Of a DNA stretch of 64,000 nucleotides, positions 42,183 to 53,092 are shown in pieces; the first letter of the stretch is position 1, and each line of letters opens with the position of its first letter. Under the pieces are notes generated by a model. That model searched no databases, was not told where the DNA came from, and saw nothing but the letters and a program-made list of their open reading frames with translations. The position numbers and the translations under genes were made by a program. Origin of the DNA: FEB-7 sp963698265 (GTDB lineage: Bacteria > Pseudomonadota > Gammaproteobacteria > Burkholderiales > Usitatibacteraceae); assembly GCA_963698265.1 (NCBI GenBank), contig CAVOQC010000001.1:1054001-1118000 (forward strand), in the 5' to 3' direction.

Positions 42183-43502
42183 ATGTCGCCCGATTTCCCG
42201 GTCCGCCCCGCGCGGACGAGCACCGCACCCCCCCTGCGTCGCCACCTCGTGGCTGCGTGCCTTGCCGCCTGCGCGCTGTCCGCTTTGCCGGCATCGGCGC
42301 AAACTGCGCTGCCCGGCCGCAGCGCCGAGAGCTTCCTCGATATCGCACGCGACACGAACCCGGAATACGCCGCGATGCGCGCCGAGGCCGACGCGGCACG
42401 GGAGCGGCCGGAATCGGCCGGGGCACTCCCCGATCCCGCCGTCCGGGTGCAGCTCATGAACGTGACCAACGAGGGCCGAGACGCGAGCCCGAACCTCCTG
42501 CCCGCGCGCATCGGCGCCACCAAGTACACGGTGATGCAGATGCTGCCGTGGTTCGGCAAGCGCGACGCGCGGCGCGAGGCGGCGCAGTCCGACGCGCAGG
42601 CCGCCTCGAGCCGCGTGGAGAGTGCGTGGCTCGAGATCGCCATGCGCATCAAGTCGGCCTACGCGCAGTACTACCTCGCCGTCGAGAACGAGAAGCTCAC
42701 GCGCGAGGTGCTCGACCTCGTGGTGCAGCTGGAGAGTGTGGCCCAGGCGCGTTACGCCGGAGGCCTCGCTGCGCAGCAGGACGCGATCCGCGCGCAGGTC
42801 GAGCAGACGACCATGCGCACCGACCTCGTGATGCTCGAATCCGAGCGCCGCCGCGCCGCGGCGCGCATGAACGCGCTCGTCGCGAGGCCGGCGTCCGCGC
42901 CGCTCGCCGACCCTGAGCGCCTTCGCCCCCTGCCGCCGCCCGCGCAGCTCCAGGTCGCCGACCTCGAGGAGCGCGCCCGGGCGCGCAACCCGCTGATCGC
43001 GACGGAGGCCGCGCGCGCCCGCTCGGCCTCGAAGATGGTCGAGCTTGCGGACCTGAACCGCTATCCGGACCTGAGCGTGGGAATCGCGCCGACCCAGCGG
43101 GGCAACCGGATCGCGGAGTGGGAGCTCATGCTGGAAGTGAACATCCCGCTGCAGCAGGACAGCCGCCGCGCCCGGGAGCGCGAGGCGCGCGCCATGCTCG
43201 CGGCCGCGCAGTCCCGGCGCGAGGCGGCCGCGGTCGGGCTGCTGGGCGAGCTCTCCGAGAACCTCGCCTCCCTCGACGCCGCGCGCAGGACGGAAGCGCT
43301 GGCGGGCTCGAGCCTGCTGCCCCAGGCGGAGGTGACCTTCCAGTCGGCGCTGGCGGCCTACGAGAACGGCAAGGTCGACTTCGCGACCCTCCTCGACGCG
43401 CAGCGCCAGATCCTGCGCGCGAAGCAGGAGCGGCTGAAGGCGCAGGCGGAGGCGCAGATGCGCCTGGCGGAAATCGAACGCATCGTGGGAGAAGACCTAT
43501 GA
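42183..43502 (+). CDS. cusC: CusC-type outer-membrane efflux protein (TolC family)
   Basis: A 439-residue protein with signal peptide (cleavage near SAQ, residue 40) and the two-repeat coiled-coil structure of TolC-family channels: the first repeat near 60-220 and the second near 270-435, ending FATLLDAQRQILRAKQERL. It forms the outer-membrane duct for CusBA. The ATG at 43499 of cusB overlaps its stop (ATGA), so translation is coupled. Confidence 0.9.
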   Translation: MSPDFPVRPARTSTAPPLRRHLVAACLAACALSALPASAQTALPGRSAESFLDIARDTNPEYAAMRAEADAARERPESAGALPDPAVRVQLMNVTNEGRDASPNLLPARIGATKYTVMQMLPWFGKRDARREAAQSDAQAASSRVESAWLEIAMRIKSAYAQYYLAVENEKLTREVLDLVVQLESVAQARYAGGLAAQQDAIRAQVEQTTMRTDLVMLESERRRAAARMNALVARPASAPLADPERLRPLPPPAQLQVADLEERARARNPLIATEAARARSASKMVELADLNRYPDLSVGIAPTQRGNRIAEWELMLEVNIPLQQDSRRAREREARAMLAAAQSRREAAAVGLLGELSENLASLDAARRTEALAGSSLLPQAEVTFQSALAAYENGKVDFATLLDAQRQILRAKQERLKAQAEAQMRLAEIERIVGEDL

Positions 43503-45076
43503 AGACCGGCGTCGCAGTCGTCGTGGTTGTCGTCGTGGCCGCCGCGGCGGCAGGCGGTTATGTCCTCGGCACGCGCAATGCCGCGATGCCCGAGGCGGCG
43601 ATGGCGGCAGCGGGCGCGCCTGCCAGAGGGGCGGGCAAGGAGAAGAAGCTCCTCTACTACCGCAACCCCATGGGGCTGCCGGACACCTCGCCCGTTCCCA
43701 AGAAGGACCAGATGGGGATGGACTACATCGCGGTCTACGAGGGAGAGGACGACGCCCCCGCCGGAGAGGGGCTCAAGATCTCGCTCGACCGGGTGCAGAA
43801 GCTTGGCGTGCGCACGCAGCTCGCCGAGCGTCGCGCGATCGGGCGCCTGGTGCGCGCCTCGGGCCGCGTCGAGGTCGACGAGCGGCTCCTCGCCACGATC
43901 TCGCCCAAGTTCGAGGGCTACGTCGAGCGCCTGCACGTGAACACCACCGGGGAGTTCGTGAAGGCCGGCCAGCCGCTCTTCGAGGTCTACAGCCCCGAGC
44001 TCGTCTCCGCGCAGCGCGAATACGCCATCGCCACGCGCGGCGTGAAGGCGCTCAAGGACGCGAGCGCGCAAAGCCGCTCCGGGATGGCGCAGCTCGCGGA
44101 ATCGAGCCTCACGCGGCTTCGCAACTGGGACGTCTCGGCCGAGCAGATCGCCGCGCTCGAGCGCACGGGGGAGGCCACGCGCACCGTGACCTTCCGTTCT
44201 CCGGCAACGGGAATCGTGATGGAGAAGAAGGCCGTCTCCGGCATGCGCTTCATGCCCGGCGAAATGCTCTACCAGGTGGCGGATCTGTCCCGCGTGTGGG
44301 TGCTGGCCGACGTGAACGAGCAGGACATCGGGCTCGTGTCCAACGGCCGCCTCGCCCGGGTGGGCATCAACGCCTACCCCGAGCGCAGCTTCGAGGGCCG
44401 CGTCACCTACGTCTATCCGACGCTCAAGACGGAGACGCGCACGGTGTCGGTGCGGCTCGAGCTCGCCAATCCAGGCGGGATCCTGAAGCCCGGCATGTAC
44501 GCGCAGGTCGAGCTCGACGCCGCGAACAACGGCAAGGTGATCGCCGTGCCGTCCTCGGCGGTCATCGACTCCGGCGTGCGCCGCGTGGTCCTCGTGCAGG
44601 TGGGCGAGGGCCGCTTCGACCCGCGCGAGGTGGAGACCGGCGCGCGCAGCGACGACTGGATCGAGGTGCGCTCCGGCGTCAAGGAGGGCGAGGCGGTGGT
44701 CGTCGCCGCCAACTTCCTGATCGACGCCGAGAGCAACCTGCGCGCCGCCCTCGGCGGCATGGCCGGCGCTCCCAAGGGCGGCGGCGGTGCGGCCACCCTG
44801 ACCCACCGCGCCGACGGGACGCTCGACGCCGTCGATGCGAAAGCCGGCACCGTCACCGTCACGCACCGGCCCGTGGCGAGCCTGAAGTGGCCGGCGATGA
44901 CGATGGAGTTCACGCTGGCCAACGACTCGCTCGTCTCCGGCGTGAAGCCCGGCGCGGCGATCGACTTCGAGTTCGTCGAGCGCAAACCCGGCGAATGGGT
45001 GATCACGGCGGTGAAGCCGGGGCAGGCAGCCGCGAAGGGCGCGGTGCAGCCCGCCGCCCCGGGCAAGGGGAAGTGA
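43499..45076 (+). CDS. cusB: CusB-type periplasmic adaptor with fused C-terminal CusF domain
   Basis: A 525-residue membrane-fusion protein. Residues 1-25 anchor it. YYRNPMGLPDTSPVPKKDQMGMDY near 50-75 is the heavy-metal-binding motif of CusB. The barrel-sandwich and helical hairpin follow, with EGYVERLHVNTTGEFVKAGQPLFEVYSPEL and the closing GIVMEKKAVSGM. The last 75 residues (from about 445) carry WPAMTMEFTL, the CusF copper-binding core with its Trp and Met ligands, which is separate in E. coli. So the chaperone is built into the adaptor. It precedes cusA by 1 base. Confidence 0.92.
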   Translation: MKTGVAVVVVVVVAAAAAGGYVLGTRNAAMPEAAMAAAGAPARGAGKEKKLLYYRNPMGLPDTSPVPKKDQMGMDYIAVYEGEDDAPAGEGLKISLDRVQKLGVRTQLAERRAIGRLVRASGRVEVDERLLATISPKFEGYVERLHVNTTGEFVKAGQPLFEVYSPELVSAQREYAIATRGVKALKDASAQSRSGMAQLAESSLTRLRNWDVSAEQIAALERTGEATRTVTFRSPATGIVMEKKAVSGMRFMPGEMLYQVADLSRVWVLADVNEQDIGLVSNGRLARVGINAYPERSFEGRVTYVYPTLKTETRTVSVRLELANPGGILKPGMYAQVELDAANNGKVIAVPSSAVIDSGVRRVVLVQVGEGRFDPREVETGARSDDWIEVRSGVKEGEAVVVAANFLIDAESNLRAALGGMAGAPKGGGGAATLTHRADGTLDAVDAKAGTVTVTHRPVASLKWPAMTMEFTLANDSLVSGVKPGAAIDFEFVERKPGEWVITAVKPGQAAAKGAVQPAAPGKGK

Positions 45077-45077
45077 G

Positions 45078-48000
45078 ATGCTGAACGCCCTCATCGCCTG
45101 GTCGGCGCGGAACCGCTTCCTCGTCCTGCTCGCGACCTTCGCCATCACGCTCGGCGGCGTCTACGCGGTGCTGAAGACGCCGCTCGACGCCCTGCCCGAC
45201 CTCTCCGACGTGCAGGTCATCATCTACACGGAGGTTCCCGGCCAGGCGCCGCAGGTGGTGGAGGACCAGGTCACCTATCCGCTCACCACGCGCCATGCTG
45301 TCGGTGCCGAAGTCGAAGGTGGTGCGCGGCTTTTCCTTCTTCGGCGCTTCCTTCGTCTACGTGATCTTCGAGGACGGCACCGACATCTACTGGGCGCGCT
45401 CGCGCGTGCTCGAGTACCTGAACTTCGCCGCCGGGAAGCTGCCGCGCGGCGTCACGCCGCAACTCGGGCCGGACGCCACGGGCGTGGGCTGGGTCTACCA
45501 GTACGCGGTGCTCGGCCAAGAACCGCACGCTGGCGGAGCTGCGCACGATCCAGGACTGGTACCTGCGCTACCAGCTGACCAAGGCCGCGGGCGTCGCCGA
45601 GGTGGCCTCCGTCGGCGGCTTCGTGCAGCAGTACCAGGTGATCGTCGATCCGGTGAAGCTGCGCGCTTACGGCATGCCGCTGATGAGGGTCTCGCAGGTC
45701 ATCCGCGACTCCAACCGCGACGTCGGCGGGCGCGTGGTCGAGATGGCCGAGACCGAGTACATGGTGCGCGGCCGCGGCTACCTGCGCGGCAAGGAGGACA
45801 TCGAGACCCTGGTGGTGAAGAGCGAGAAGGGCACGCCGGTGCTCGTGCGCGACATCGCGCGCGTCGAGATGGGCCCCGACGAGCGCCGCGGCATCGCCGA
45901 ACTGAACGGCGAGGGCGAGGTGGTCTCCGGGCATCGTGATGGCGCGCTACGGCCAGAACGCGCTCGACGTGATCGACAACGTGAAGGCGAAGATCGCCGA
46001 GGTCGGCCTCGGGCCTGCCGGAGGGCGTGACGGTCGAGACGGTCTACGACCGCTCCGACCTGATCCACCGCGCCATCGACAACCTCAAGGTGCACGCTGC
46101 TTCGAGGAAAGCGTCATCGTGGCCGCTGGTGTGCATCGTGTTCCTGCTGCACGTGCGCAGCGCGCTGGTGGCCATCATCATGCTGCCGGTGGGCGTTCTG
46201 ATCGCCTTCATCGCCATGCGCGCGCTCGGCATCAACTCCAACATCATGAGCCTGGGCGGCATCGCCATCGCCATCGGCGCGATGGTCGACGCGGCGATCG
46301 TGATGATCGAGAACGCCCACAAGCACCTGGAGCGGTTGAAGCCCGGGGAGTCCCGCACGGAAGCCATGATCGACCGCGTGCAAGGAGGTGGGCCCCGCGC
46401 TCTTCTTCTCGCTGCTGATCATCACCGTGTCCTTCCTGCCGGTGTTCACGCTGGAGGCCCAGGAGGGCCGGCTCTTCTCGCCGCTCGCCTACACCAAGAC
46501 CTTCGCGATGGCGGGAGCGGCGATCCTGTCGGTCACGCTCGTGCCGGTGCTGATGATGCTGTTCATCCGCGGGCGCATCATCCCCGAGGCCAGGAACCCG
46601 GTGAACCGCTTCCTCATCGCGGTCTACCGGCCGGTGATCGCGGCCGTCATGCGCTGGAAGAAGACGACGCTCGTGCTCGCCGCGATCGCCCTGGGCGCGA
46701 CCGTGATCCCGGCGAGCCGCCTCGGCGCGGAGTTCATGCCGACGCTGAACGAGGGCACGATGCTCTACATGCCGACGTCGCTGCCCGGGATGTCGATCAC
46801 GAAGGCCGCGGAGCTGCTGCAGATGCAGGACCGGATCCTCAAGAGCTTTCCGGAGGTGGCGAGCGTGTGCGGCAAGGCCGGGCGCGCCACCACGGCCACC
46901 GATCCTGCGCCCATCGAGATGTTCGAGACGGTGATCAATCTCAAGCCCGAGAGCGAGTGGCGGCCCGGCATGACGATCGACAAGCTGATCGCCGAGATGG
47001 ACAAGGCGCTGCAGTTCCCGGGCGATCTCGAACGCCTGGACCATGCCCATCACGCGCGCGCATCGACATGCTCTCCACCGGCATCCGCACGCCGATCGGC
47101 ATCAAGGTCTTCGGCAAGGACCTCGCGGAGATGGAGCGGGTGGCCCGGGACATCGAGACGGTGGTGAAGGACGTCCCCGGCACCACGAGCGCCTATGCCG
47201 AGCGCATCACCGGCGGCTACTACCTCGACATCGAGCCCGATCGCGCGGCCGCTCGCCCGCTACGGTCTCGCCGTGGGCGATCTCCAGGACGTGATCAGGA
47301 CGGCGCTGGGCGGCGAGATGGTGACCACCACGGTCGAGGGCCGCGAGCGCTTCGGCGTGATCGTGCGCTACCCGCGCGAGCTGCGCGCGAACCCCCAGGC
47401 CATCGCCGCCAACGTGCTGGTGCCGGCCATGGCCGAGATGGGGCAGGCCCCGGTGCAGGTGCCGCTCGGGCAGGTCGCCACGGTGAAGGTCACCAAGGGC
47501 GCGCCCGCCATCCGCACCGAGAACGCGCTCCTGTCGGCCTACATCTTCGTGGACATCCGCGACCGCGACATCGGCCGCTACGTGGCCGATGCGAAGCGGG
47601 CCGTGGCGGAGAAGGTCGACTTCCCGCCGGGCTACTACATCGCCTGGAGCGGGCAGTTCGAGTACATGGAGCGCGCCATCGAGAAGCTGAAGATCGTGGT
47701 GCCGCTCACGCTGCTGGCGATCTTCGTGCTGCTCTACCTCAACTTCCGGCGCATGACGGAGACGCTGATCGTGATGCTCTCGGTGCCGTTCGCGCTGGTC
47801 GGCGGCGTGTGGCTCATGTGGTGGCTGGACTACAACATGAGTGTCGCGGTGGCGGTGGGCTTCATCGCGCTGGCGGGCGTGGCGGCCGAGACCGGCGTGG
47901 TGATGCTCATCTACCTCGAGCACGCCTGGGAGCGCGATCCGCGCGGAGCGCGGCACGCCATGCGAGCGCGGCGGATCTCTACGCGGCCGTGATGGAAGGC

Positions 48001-48261
48001 GCGGTGGAGCGCGTGCGCCCGAAGATGATGACGGTGGTCGCGATCATGGCGGGGCTGCTGCCGATCATGTGGAGCACCGGCACCGGGTCGGAGGTGATGC
48101 GCCGCATCGCCGCGCCGATGGTCGGCGGGATGGTCTCGTCGACCATCCTCACCCTGGTGGTGATCCCCGCGATCTATGCCCTCGTGAAGGGTCGCGGGCT
48201 TCCACTCAACGGGCCCGAGATAGCGCCGGCCAGTGCCGCACCGGAAGCCGAGGCGACATGA
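45078..48261 (+). pseudogene. cusA: CusA heavy-metal RND pump, frame broken by 13 single-base insertions
   Basis: A full-length CusA/CzcA-type inner-membrane proton antiporter (about 1050 residues) can be reconstructed, starting MLNALIAWSARNRFL and ending by overlapping the next gene's ATG. Conserved RND parts are present in pieces, such as YPLTT, GGIAIAIGAMVDAAIVMIENAHK, and AAVMEGAVERVRPKMM. The frame shifts at about 45291, 45516, 45930, 46012, 46093, 46102, 46128, 46381, 47025, 47055, 47250, 47933 and 47961. Every shift is corrected by deleting one base, and no deletion is needed. Between shifts there are no stops or obvious decay. Consensus error is likelier than true loss; see findings. 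Confidence 0.85.
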
Positions 48262-49754
48262 AGCGCCGCGCCTTTCTCGGCACCACGCTCGCCGGGCTGG
48301 GCGCGCTGCTGCCCGGTTGCGGCGGCGGGGGCGGCGGCGGCATGGGCGGCGGCGGCATGGGTGGGTCCATGCCGGGCTTGCCCTTCGCTCCGGGAGCGGC
48401 GCTCGTCCCGGGCCTCGCGCTGCGGGACCTGCCGAAACTCGCCAACGAAAGCGCGCTGGCCGGGCGCTTCACCGCCTCGCTCGCGGCCGCGCCGTCGAAC
48501 GCCTCGCTGGTCGAAGGGCGGACCACCGCGCTCTGGCTCTACAACGGGCTCTTCCCCGGGCCGGTCGTCGAGGTGCGCGAGGGCGACCGCGTGAGGATCG
48601 CGCTGGAGAACCGCCTTCCCCTCGACACCACCGCCCACTGGCACGGGCTGCCGGTGCCCTCCGACCAGGACGGCAATCCCATGGATCCGGTGCGCCCGGG
48701 TACCACGCGCGTCTACGAGTTCGACATTCCCGCCGGCACGGCCGGCACCTACTGGTACCACCCCCACGCCCACGGGACGGTGGCCGAGCAGGTCTCGCGC
48801 GGGCTCGCCGCGCCCTTCATCGTGCGCGCCGCGAACGACCCGCTCGCTGCGATCCCCGAAGTCACGATGCTGGTGACGGGCATTCGCCTGGACGGCAACG
48901 GCCAGGTCTCGCCCAACGGGCCCCTGGATTTCACGATGGGCCGGCAGGGCGAACAGTTGCTGGTGAACGGCGGAAGGCTGCCGGTGCATACGGTGCAGCC
49001 GGGCGCCACGCAGCGCTGGAGGATCCTCAACGCGACCAGCTCGCGCTACCTGCGCCTCGCGCTCGACGGCCACGCCTTCACGCTCGTGGGAACCGACGGG
49101 GGCCTGCTCGGCGCGCCCGTGGGGCCGCTCGCGGAAATCGTCGTGGCGCCCGCGCAGCGGGTCGAGATCGTCGTGGCCGTGGGCACCGCGCCGGGCGCGC
49201 GCTTCACGCTCCGCGCGCTTCGCCACGTGAGCGACACGATGGGGATGGGAACCTATTCGAGCGAGGATCTCCTCACGCTCGCCACCACCAATGCGGCGCC
49301 TGTGGCGTCCGTCGCCCTTCCCGCGACACTTCGCCCGGTGATCGATCCCGGCCCGGCCGTCGCAGCCAGGCGCGTGGTCCTCACGCAGTCGGGAATGGGG
49401 ATGATGGGCGCGATGTTCGGCTTCCTCATCGACGGGCGCAGCTTCGACATGAATCGCGTCGACTTCGTCTCCAGCCTGGGCGCCGTGGAAACCTGGGAGA
49501 TTGTGAACGACACCTTCATGGACCACCCGATGCACCTGCACGGCACGCAGTTCCAGCTCGTGAGCCGGGAATCGGGCGGGCGCGTGACGCCGGCGCCCCA
49601 CGCGGCGTGGTACGACACGGTGGACGTGCCCGCCGGGACGACCGCCACGATCAAGGTCCGCCAGGACTTGCCGGGCAAGCGCATGTTCCACTGCCACATC
49701 CTCGAGCACGAGGACGCGGGGATGATGGCGGTGCTCGAGGTTCGCGCAGGCTAG
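48258..49754 (+). CDS. Multicopper oxidase (laccase-like, lipoprotein signal)
   Basis: A 498-residue oxidase. The N-terminus has Tat-like KRRAFLG and a lipobox-like LLPGC (residue 21), then a Gly/Met-rich linker. All four copper-ligand clusters are intact: HWHG near 123, HPHAHG near 167, HPMHLHG near 425, and HCHILEHEDAGMM near 475. These support one type 1 site and a trinuclear centre. It oxidises Cu(I) or phenolics in the periplasm. Its ATG overlaps the cusA stop, so it was probably translated with the pump operon. It is distinct from the second multicopper oxidase at 56221. Confidence 0.92.
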   Translation: MKRRAFLGTTLAGLGALLPGCGGGGGGGMGGGGMGGSMPGLPFAPGAALVPGLALRDLPKLANESALAGRFTASLAAAPSNASLVEGRTTALWLYNGLFPGPVVEVREGDRVRIALENRLPLDTTAHWHGLPVPSDQDGNPMDPVRPGTTRVYEFDIPAGTAGTYWYHPHAHGTVAEQVSRGLAAPFIVRAANDPLAAIPEVTMLVTGIRLDGNGQVSPNGPLDFTMGRQGEQLLVNGGRLPVHTVQPGATQRWRILNATSSRYLRLALDGHAFTLVGTDGGLLGAPVGPLAEIVVAPAQRVEIVVAVGTAPGARFTLRALRHVSDTMGMGTYSSEDLLTLATTNAAPVASVALPATLRPVIDPGPAVAARRVVLTQSGMGMMGAMFGFLIDGRSFDMNRVDFVSSLGAVETWEIVNDTFMDHPMHLHGTQFQLVSRESGGRVTPAPHAAWYDTVDVPAGTTATIKVRQDLPGKRMFHCHILEHEDAGMMAVLEVRAG

Positions 49755-49892
49755 CTTCCGCGCGGCGAGGCGTAGCGGTGGCGAACGGCACGGCATTCGT
49801 GATGAAATGCCCGGGCCTCACCCACCGTCCGCCGCCGAGGAGCGCCGAAAATCAGCTTCCCGCCACTTCCCGAAACGCACGCCATCGCCACG

Positions 49893-51680
49893 ATGGCGCT
49901 CACGGTGGTCGCGCTTTTCCTGTTCACGCGCGAGAAGATCCCGCTCGAAACCTCCGCCATGGCCGTGATCGCGGTGCTCGCCATCGGCTTCGAGCTGTTT
50001 CCCTACCACGCCAACGGCAGGACCCTGCACGCGATCGAGTTCTTCCACGGCTTCGGCCACGAGGCGCTGGTGGCGGTCTGCGCGCTGATGATCGTCGGGC
50101 AGGGCCTGGTGCGCACCGGGGCGCTCGAGCCGCTGGGCAGGATCCTCGCGGTCTTCTGGCGCGCGGGCCCGCTGCTCGCCATGCTGGTCACCCTGAGCGT
50201 GGCCGCGGTACTCAGCGCCTTCGTGAACAACACGCCCATCGTCGTGCTGCTGCTGCCGGTGCTGATCAGCGTGTCCTTGCGCACCGGCACCTCTCCCTCG
50301 CGGGTCCTGATGCCGATGGGTTTCTCCACCCTGATCGGCGGGGCGGCCACCACCATCGGCACGTCGACCAACCTGCTGGTGGTCTCGGTGGCGGCAGACC
50401 TCGGGCTCCGGTCCATGGGCCTCTTCGACTTCGTGGTCCCCGCCGCCATGGCCGGTGCGGTCGGCATCCTCTTCCTGAGTTTCCTGGCGCCGCGCCTGCT
50501 GCCCGAGCGCAGCACGCCGCTGATGGACGCCTCGCCGCGCGTGTTCACCGCCCACCTGCGGATCCGCGAAGGCAGCTTTGCCGACGGCAAGACCTTGTCG
50601 GAGGCCATGGCCCGGGCGGGCGACGAGATGCGCGTCATCCGCGTCGAGCGGGGCAGCGGCCTCGCGCTCATGAAGCTTCCGGACATGGTCCTGGAGGCCG
50701 ACGACCGGCTCCTGCTCACGGACACGCCGAAGAACCTGAAGCATTTCGAGACCGCCCTGGGCGGCACGCTGTACTCGGGCGAGGTCGAGGTCGACGAGGA
50801 GCATCCCCTCACCGCCGCGGACCAGCAGATCTCCGAGATCGTGGTGGTGGAGGATTCCCCGATCGAAGGCAGGACGCTCAAGGAGCTGCAGTTCATCGAC
50901 CGCTACCAGTTGGTCGTGCTGGCCCTGCACCGCGCGGGCAAGGAGCTCGTGTCCCTGGGCAGCGGCATGGGCGACGTCGCGCTGCGGGCGGGCGACGTGC
51001 TCCTCGTGCAGGGGCCGGCCGAGCAGATCGCCGCTCTCCGCCTCGACGACCAGATCCTGGTGCTCGATGCGACCACCGACCTGCCCCACGTGCGGAAGTC
51101 GCCCACCGCCATCCTGATCATGACCGTCGTGATCCTGGTCGCCGCCTTCGGCTTCCTGCCCATCGCCGTGAGCGCCATGGCCGGGGTGCTGATGATGATT
51201 CTCACGCGCTGCCTCAGTTGGGAGGAGGCCGGCAAGGCGCTCAACATCCAGGTCATCCTGATCGTGGTCGCGAGCCTCGGCCTGGGGCTAGCACTGATGA
51301 AGACGGGAGGCGCCGACTACCTCGCGCAGGCCTTCGTCGCCACTTCCTTCGGCGCGCCCCCCCTGGTCGTGCTCGGCGGGTTGACGCTCCTCATGGGCAT
51401 CCTCACCAACGTGGTCTCTAGCAACGCGGCCGCCGTGATCGGCACGCCCATCGCGGTGAGCATCGCGCAGCAGATCGGGCAGCCGCCGGAAGCGTTCCTG
51501 CTCGCGGTGATCTTCGGCGCGAACCTCTGCTACGCCACGCCGCTCGCGCACAAGATCAACGTGCTCGTCATGGCCGCCGGGGGCTACACCTTCGGCGACT
51601 TCGTGCGCGTGGGACTGCCGCTGGCGGTGGTCATGTGGATCGCGTACACGGCTTCGCTGGGCTTCGTTTACGGGATCTAG
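49893..51680 (+). CDS. SLC13/DASS-type permease with two RCK_C (TrkA-C) domains
   Basis: A 595-residue membrane protein. N-terminal helices with FVNNTPIVVLLLPV and SFST-LIGGAATTIGTSTNLLVV, two regulatory RCK_C/TrkA-C domains (about 215-400) with RLLLTDTP and VLLVQGPAEQIA, then C-terminal helices with VVSSNAAAVIGTP and FGANLCYATPLAHK. The substrate is an anion such as a dicarboxylate or sulfate; this is uncertain. The upstream frame continues without stop and reads ISFPPLPETHAIAT just before ATG 49893, resembling the family N-terminus, so the real start may lie upstream (rare ATC at 49851). It separates the pump genes from cusRS. Confidence 0.85.
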   Translation: MALTVVALFLFTREKIPLETSAMAVIAVLAIGFELFPYHANGRTLHAIEFFHGFGHEALVAVCALMIVGQGLVRTGALEPLGRILAVFWRAGPLLAMLVTLSVAAVLSAFVNNTPIVVLLLPVLISVSLRTGTSPSRVLMPMGFSTLIGGAATTIGTSTNLLVVSVAADLGLRSMGLFDFVVPAAMAGAVGILFLSFLAPRLLPERSTPLMDASPRVFTAHLRIREGSFADGKTLSEAMARAGDEMRVIRVERGSGLALMKLPDMVLEADDRLLLTDTPKNLKHFETALGGTLYSGEVEVDEEHPLTAADQQISEIVVVEDSPIEGRTLKELQFIDRYQLVVLALHRAGKELVSLGSGMGDVALRAGDVLLVQGPAEQIAALRLDDQILVLDATTDLPHVRKSPTAILIMTVVILVAAFGFLPIAVSAMAGVLMMILTRCLSWEEAGKALNIQVILIVVASLGLGLALMKTGGADYLAQAFVATSFGAPPLVVLGGLTLLMGILTNVVSSNAAAVIGTPIAVSIAQQIGQPPEAFLLAVIFGANLCYATPLAHKINVLVMAAGGYTFGDFVRVGLPLAVVMWIAYTASLGFVYGI

Positions 51681-51697
51681 CTGCGGCCGGGTTCGCC

Positions 51698-53092
51698 TCA
51701 GGCCGAAGGAAGCGTCAGCTCGAAGCGCGTGCACCCGTTTTCGGAGGTAACGCGAAGCGTTCCGCCATGGGCGGCGACGATCGACTTCGTGATCGCGAGC
51801 CCCAATCCCGTGCCGCCGCTCGAGCGCTGCCGGGACGGATCGACCCGGTAGAAGCGGTCGAAGAGGCGCGGCAAGTGCTCCGAAGCGATGGTTTCGCCGG
51901 GGTTTTCCACGCGCAGCACGAGGATTCCGGGTTCGTCGCGGGCGATGGATACCCGTACGATTCCGCCTCGAGGGGTGTGCGCGATGGCGTTCGACAGCAA
52001 GTTGCTCAGCGCCCGCCGGATCATCAGGCGGTCGCCCGCGGCGGCGCCCTCGCCCGCGCAATCGAGCGCCACGCCGCGTTCCTCGGCGAGCGCATCGTAG
52101 AACTCGAAGAGGTCGGTGATTTCCCTGGCCAGATCGACGCGCTCCACGGTCGGCGTGACCTGGCCGTGATCCGTCGTGGCGAGAAAGAGCATGTCGGAGA
52201 CGGTGCGCGCGAGATGGTCGCACTCCTCGAGACCGGAATAGAGCGCCTCGCGGTACTCGTCGTCGGAGCGGGGGCGGGACAGCGCGACCTGGGTCTGCGT
52301 CATCAGGTTGCTCAGCGGCGTCTTGAATTCGTGCGCGAGATCGGAGGAAAAGTCCGACAGGCGCCGGAAGGAGTCCTCAAGCCGGGCAAGCATGTCGTTG
52401 AAGGCGTTCGCGAGATCCGCGAGATCCGGGGGCAGCGCGTCGACGCGGAGCCGGTCGTGCAAGCGGCTCGCGCTGATGCTGCGGGCCACGCTCGCCATGT
52501 CGCGCATCGGCGAAAGTCCCTGTTTCGCGGCCACCCATCCCAGCAGGCCGGTGAGGAGTGCCCCGACGGCAACGGATAGCCACAAGCTGCTGGTGAAGGC
52601 CTTGAAGAACGAGACGTGGTGGTCGATGCTAAGCGCGACCGCCACGTTCGCTTCCGGCATCCCGGGATACCCCGTGGGGACGGTCGTCATGGTCCCGCGA
52701 AAGGCATGCTCCCCGTGGCTCCACGTTGCGATCGCCGGCGAGAGCGGCAACGCCGAGGCGAGCCGCAAGGGAAACTCGTCATCGGGAAACAAAGCCTCGG
52801 CGGAGGCGAAGACCAGCGATCCGTCCGGAGTGGAAAGACGAACGCCGAGGTGAGGGTGGCCGATCAGCGCGTCGCTCATGCGCTCCGGAAGCGCGGCGAA
52901 ATCCCCGGCCGTCCGGACCTTGGCAAGCGTGTGGCGCACCAGCGCGACCTTCCCGAGCAACTCCTCGCGATCCATGTCCACGAAGTGCGCCTGCACCGAT
53001 ACCGCCACGAAGCTTCCCAGCACCACGAGCACCGCGGTCGCCGCGAACCCGAACAGCAGGGTAAGCCGGAGCGTCAGGGACGGCCGGCGCAT
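51698..53092 (-). CDS. cusS: CusS-type heavy-metal sensor histidine kinase
   Basis: A 464-residue kinase: N-terminal helix (about 10-32), periplasmic sensor domain (about 35-165), second helix (about 168-187), HAMP, H-box DLAHEFKTPLSNL with H254, N-box LSNLLSNAIAHT, and G-boxes with SSGGTGLGLAI. HEFKTPL varies from the common HELRTPL. It is of the heavy-metal sensor class and is paired with the OmpR-type regulator by a TGATG overlap. The presumed signal is periplasmic Cu(I)/Ag(I). Confidence 0.9.
   Translation of the reverse strand: MRRPSLTLRLTLLFGFAATAVLVVLGSFVAVSVQAHFVDMDREELLGKVALVRHTLAKVRTAGDFAALPERMSDALIGHPHLGVRLSTPDGSLVFASAEALFPDDEFPLRLASALPLSPAIATWSHGEHAFRGTMTTVPTGYPGMPEANVAVALSIDHHVSFFKAFTSSLWLSVAVGALLTGLLGWVAAKQGLSPMRDMASVARSISASRLHDRLRVDALPPDLADLANAFNDMLARLEDSFRRLSDFSSDLAHEFKTPLSNLMTQTQVALSRPRSDDEYREALYSGLEECDHLARTVSDMLFLATTDHGQVTPTVERVDLAREITDLFEFYDALAEERGVALDCAGEGAAAGDRLMIRRALSNLLSNAIAHTPRGGIVRVSIARDEPGILVLRVENPGETIASEHLPRLFDRFYRVDPSRQRSSGGTGLGLAITKSIVAAHGGTLRVTSENGCTRFELTLPSA

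Noticed and set aside
45078..48261. Several short genes in place of cusA
   Set aside because: The pieces join end to end into one RND pump with no gaps, so they are one gene with frame errors, not separate genes.
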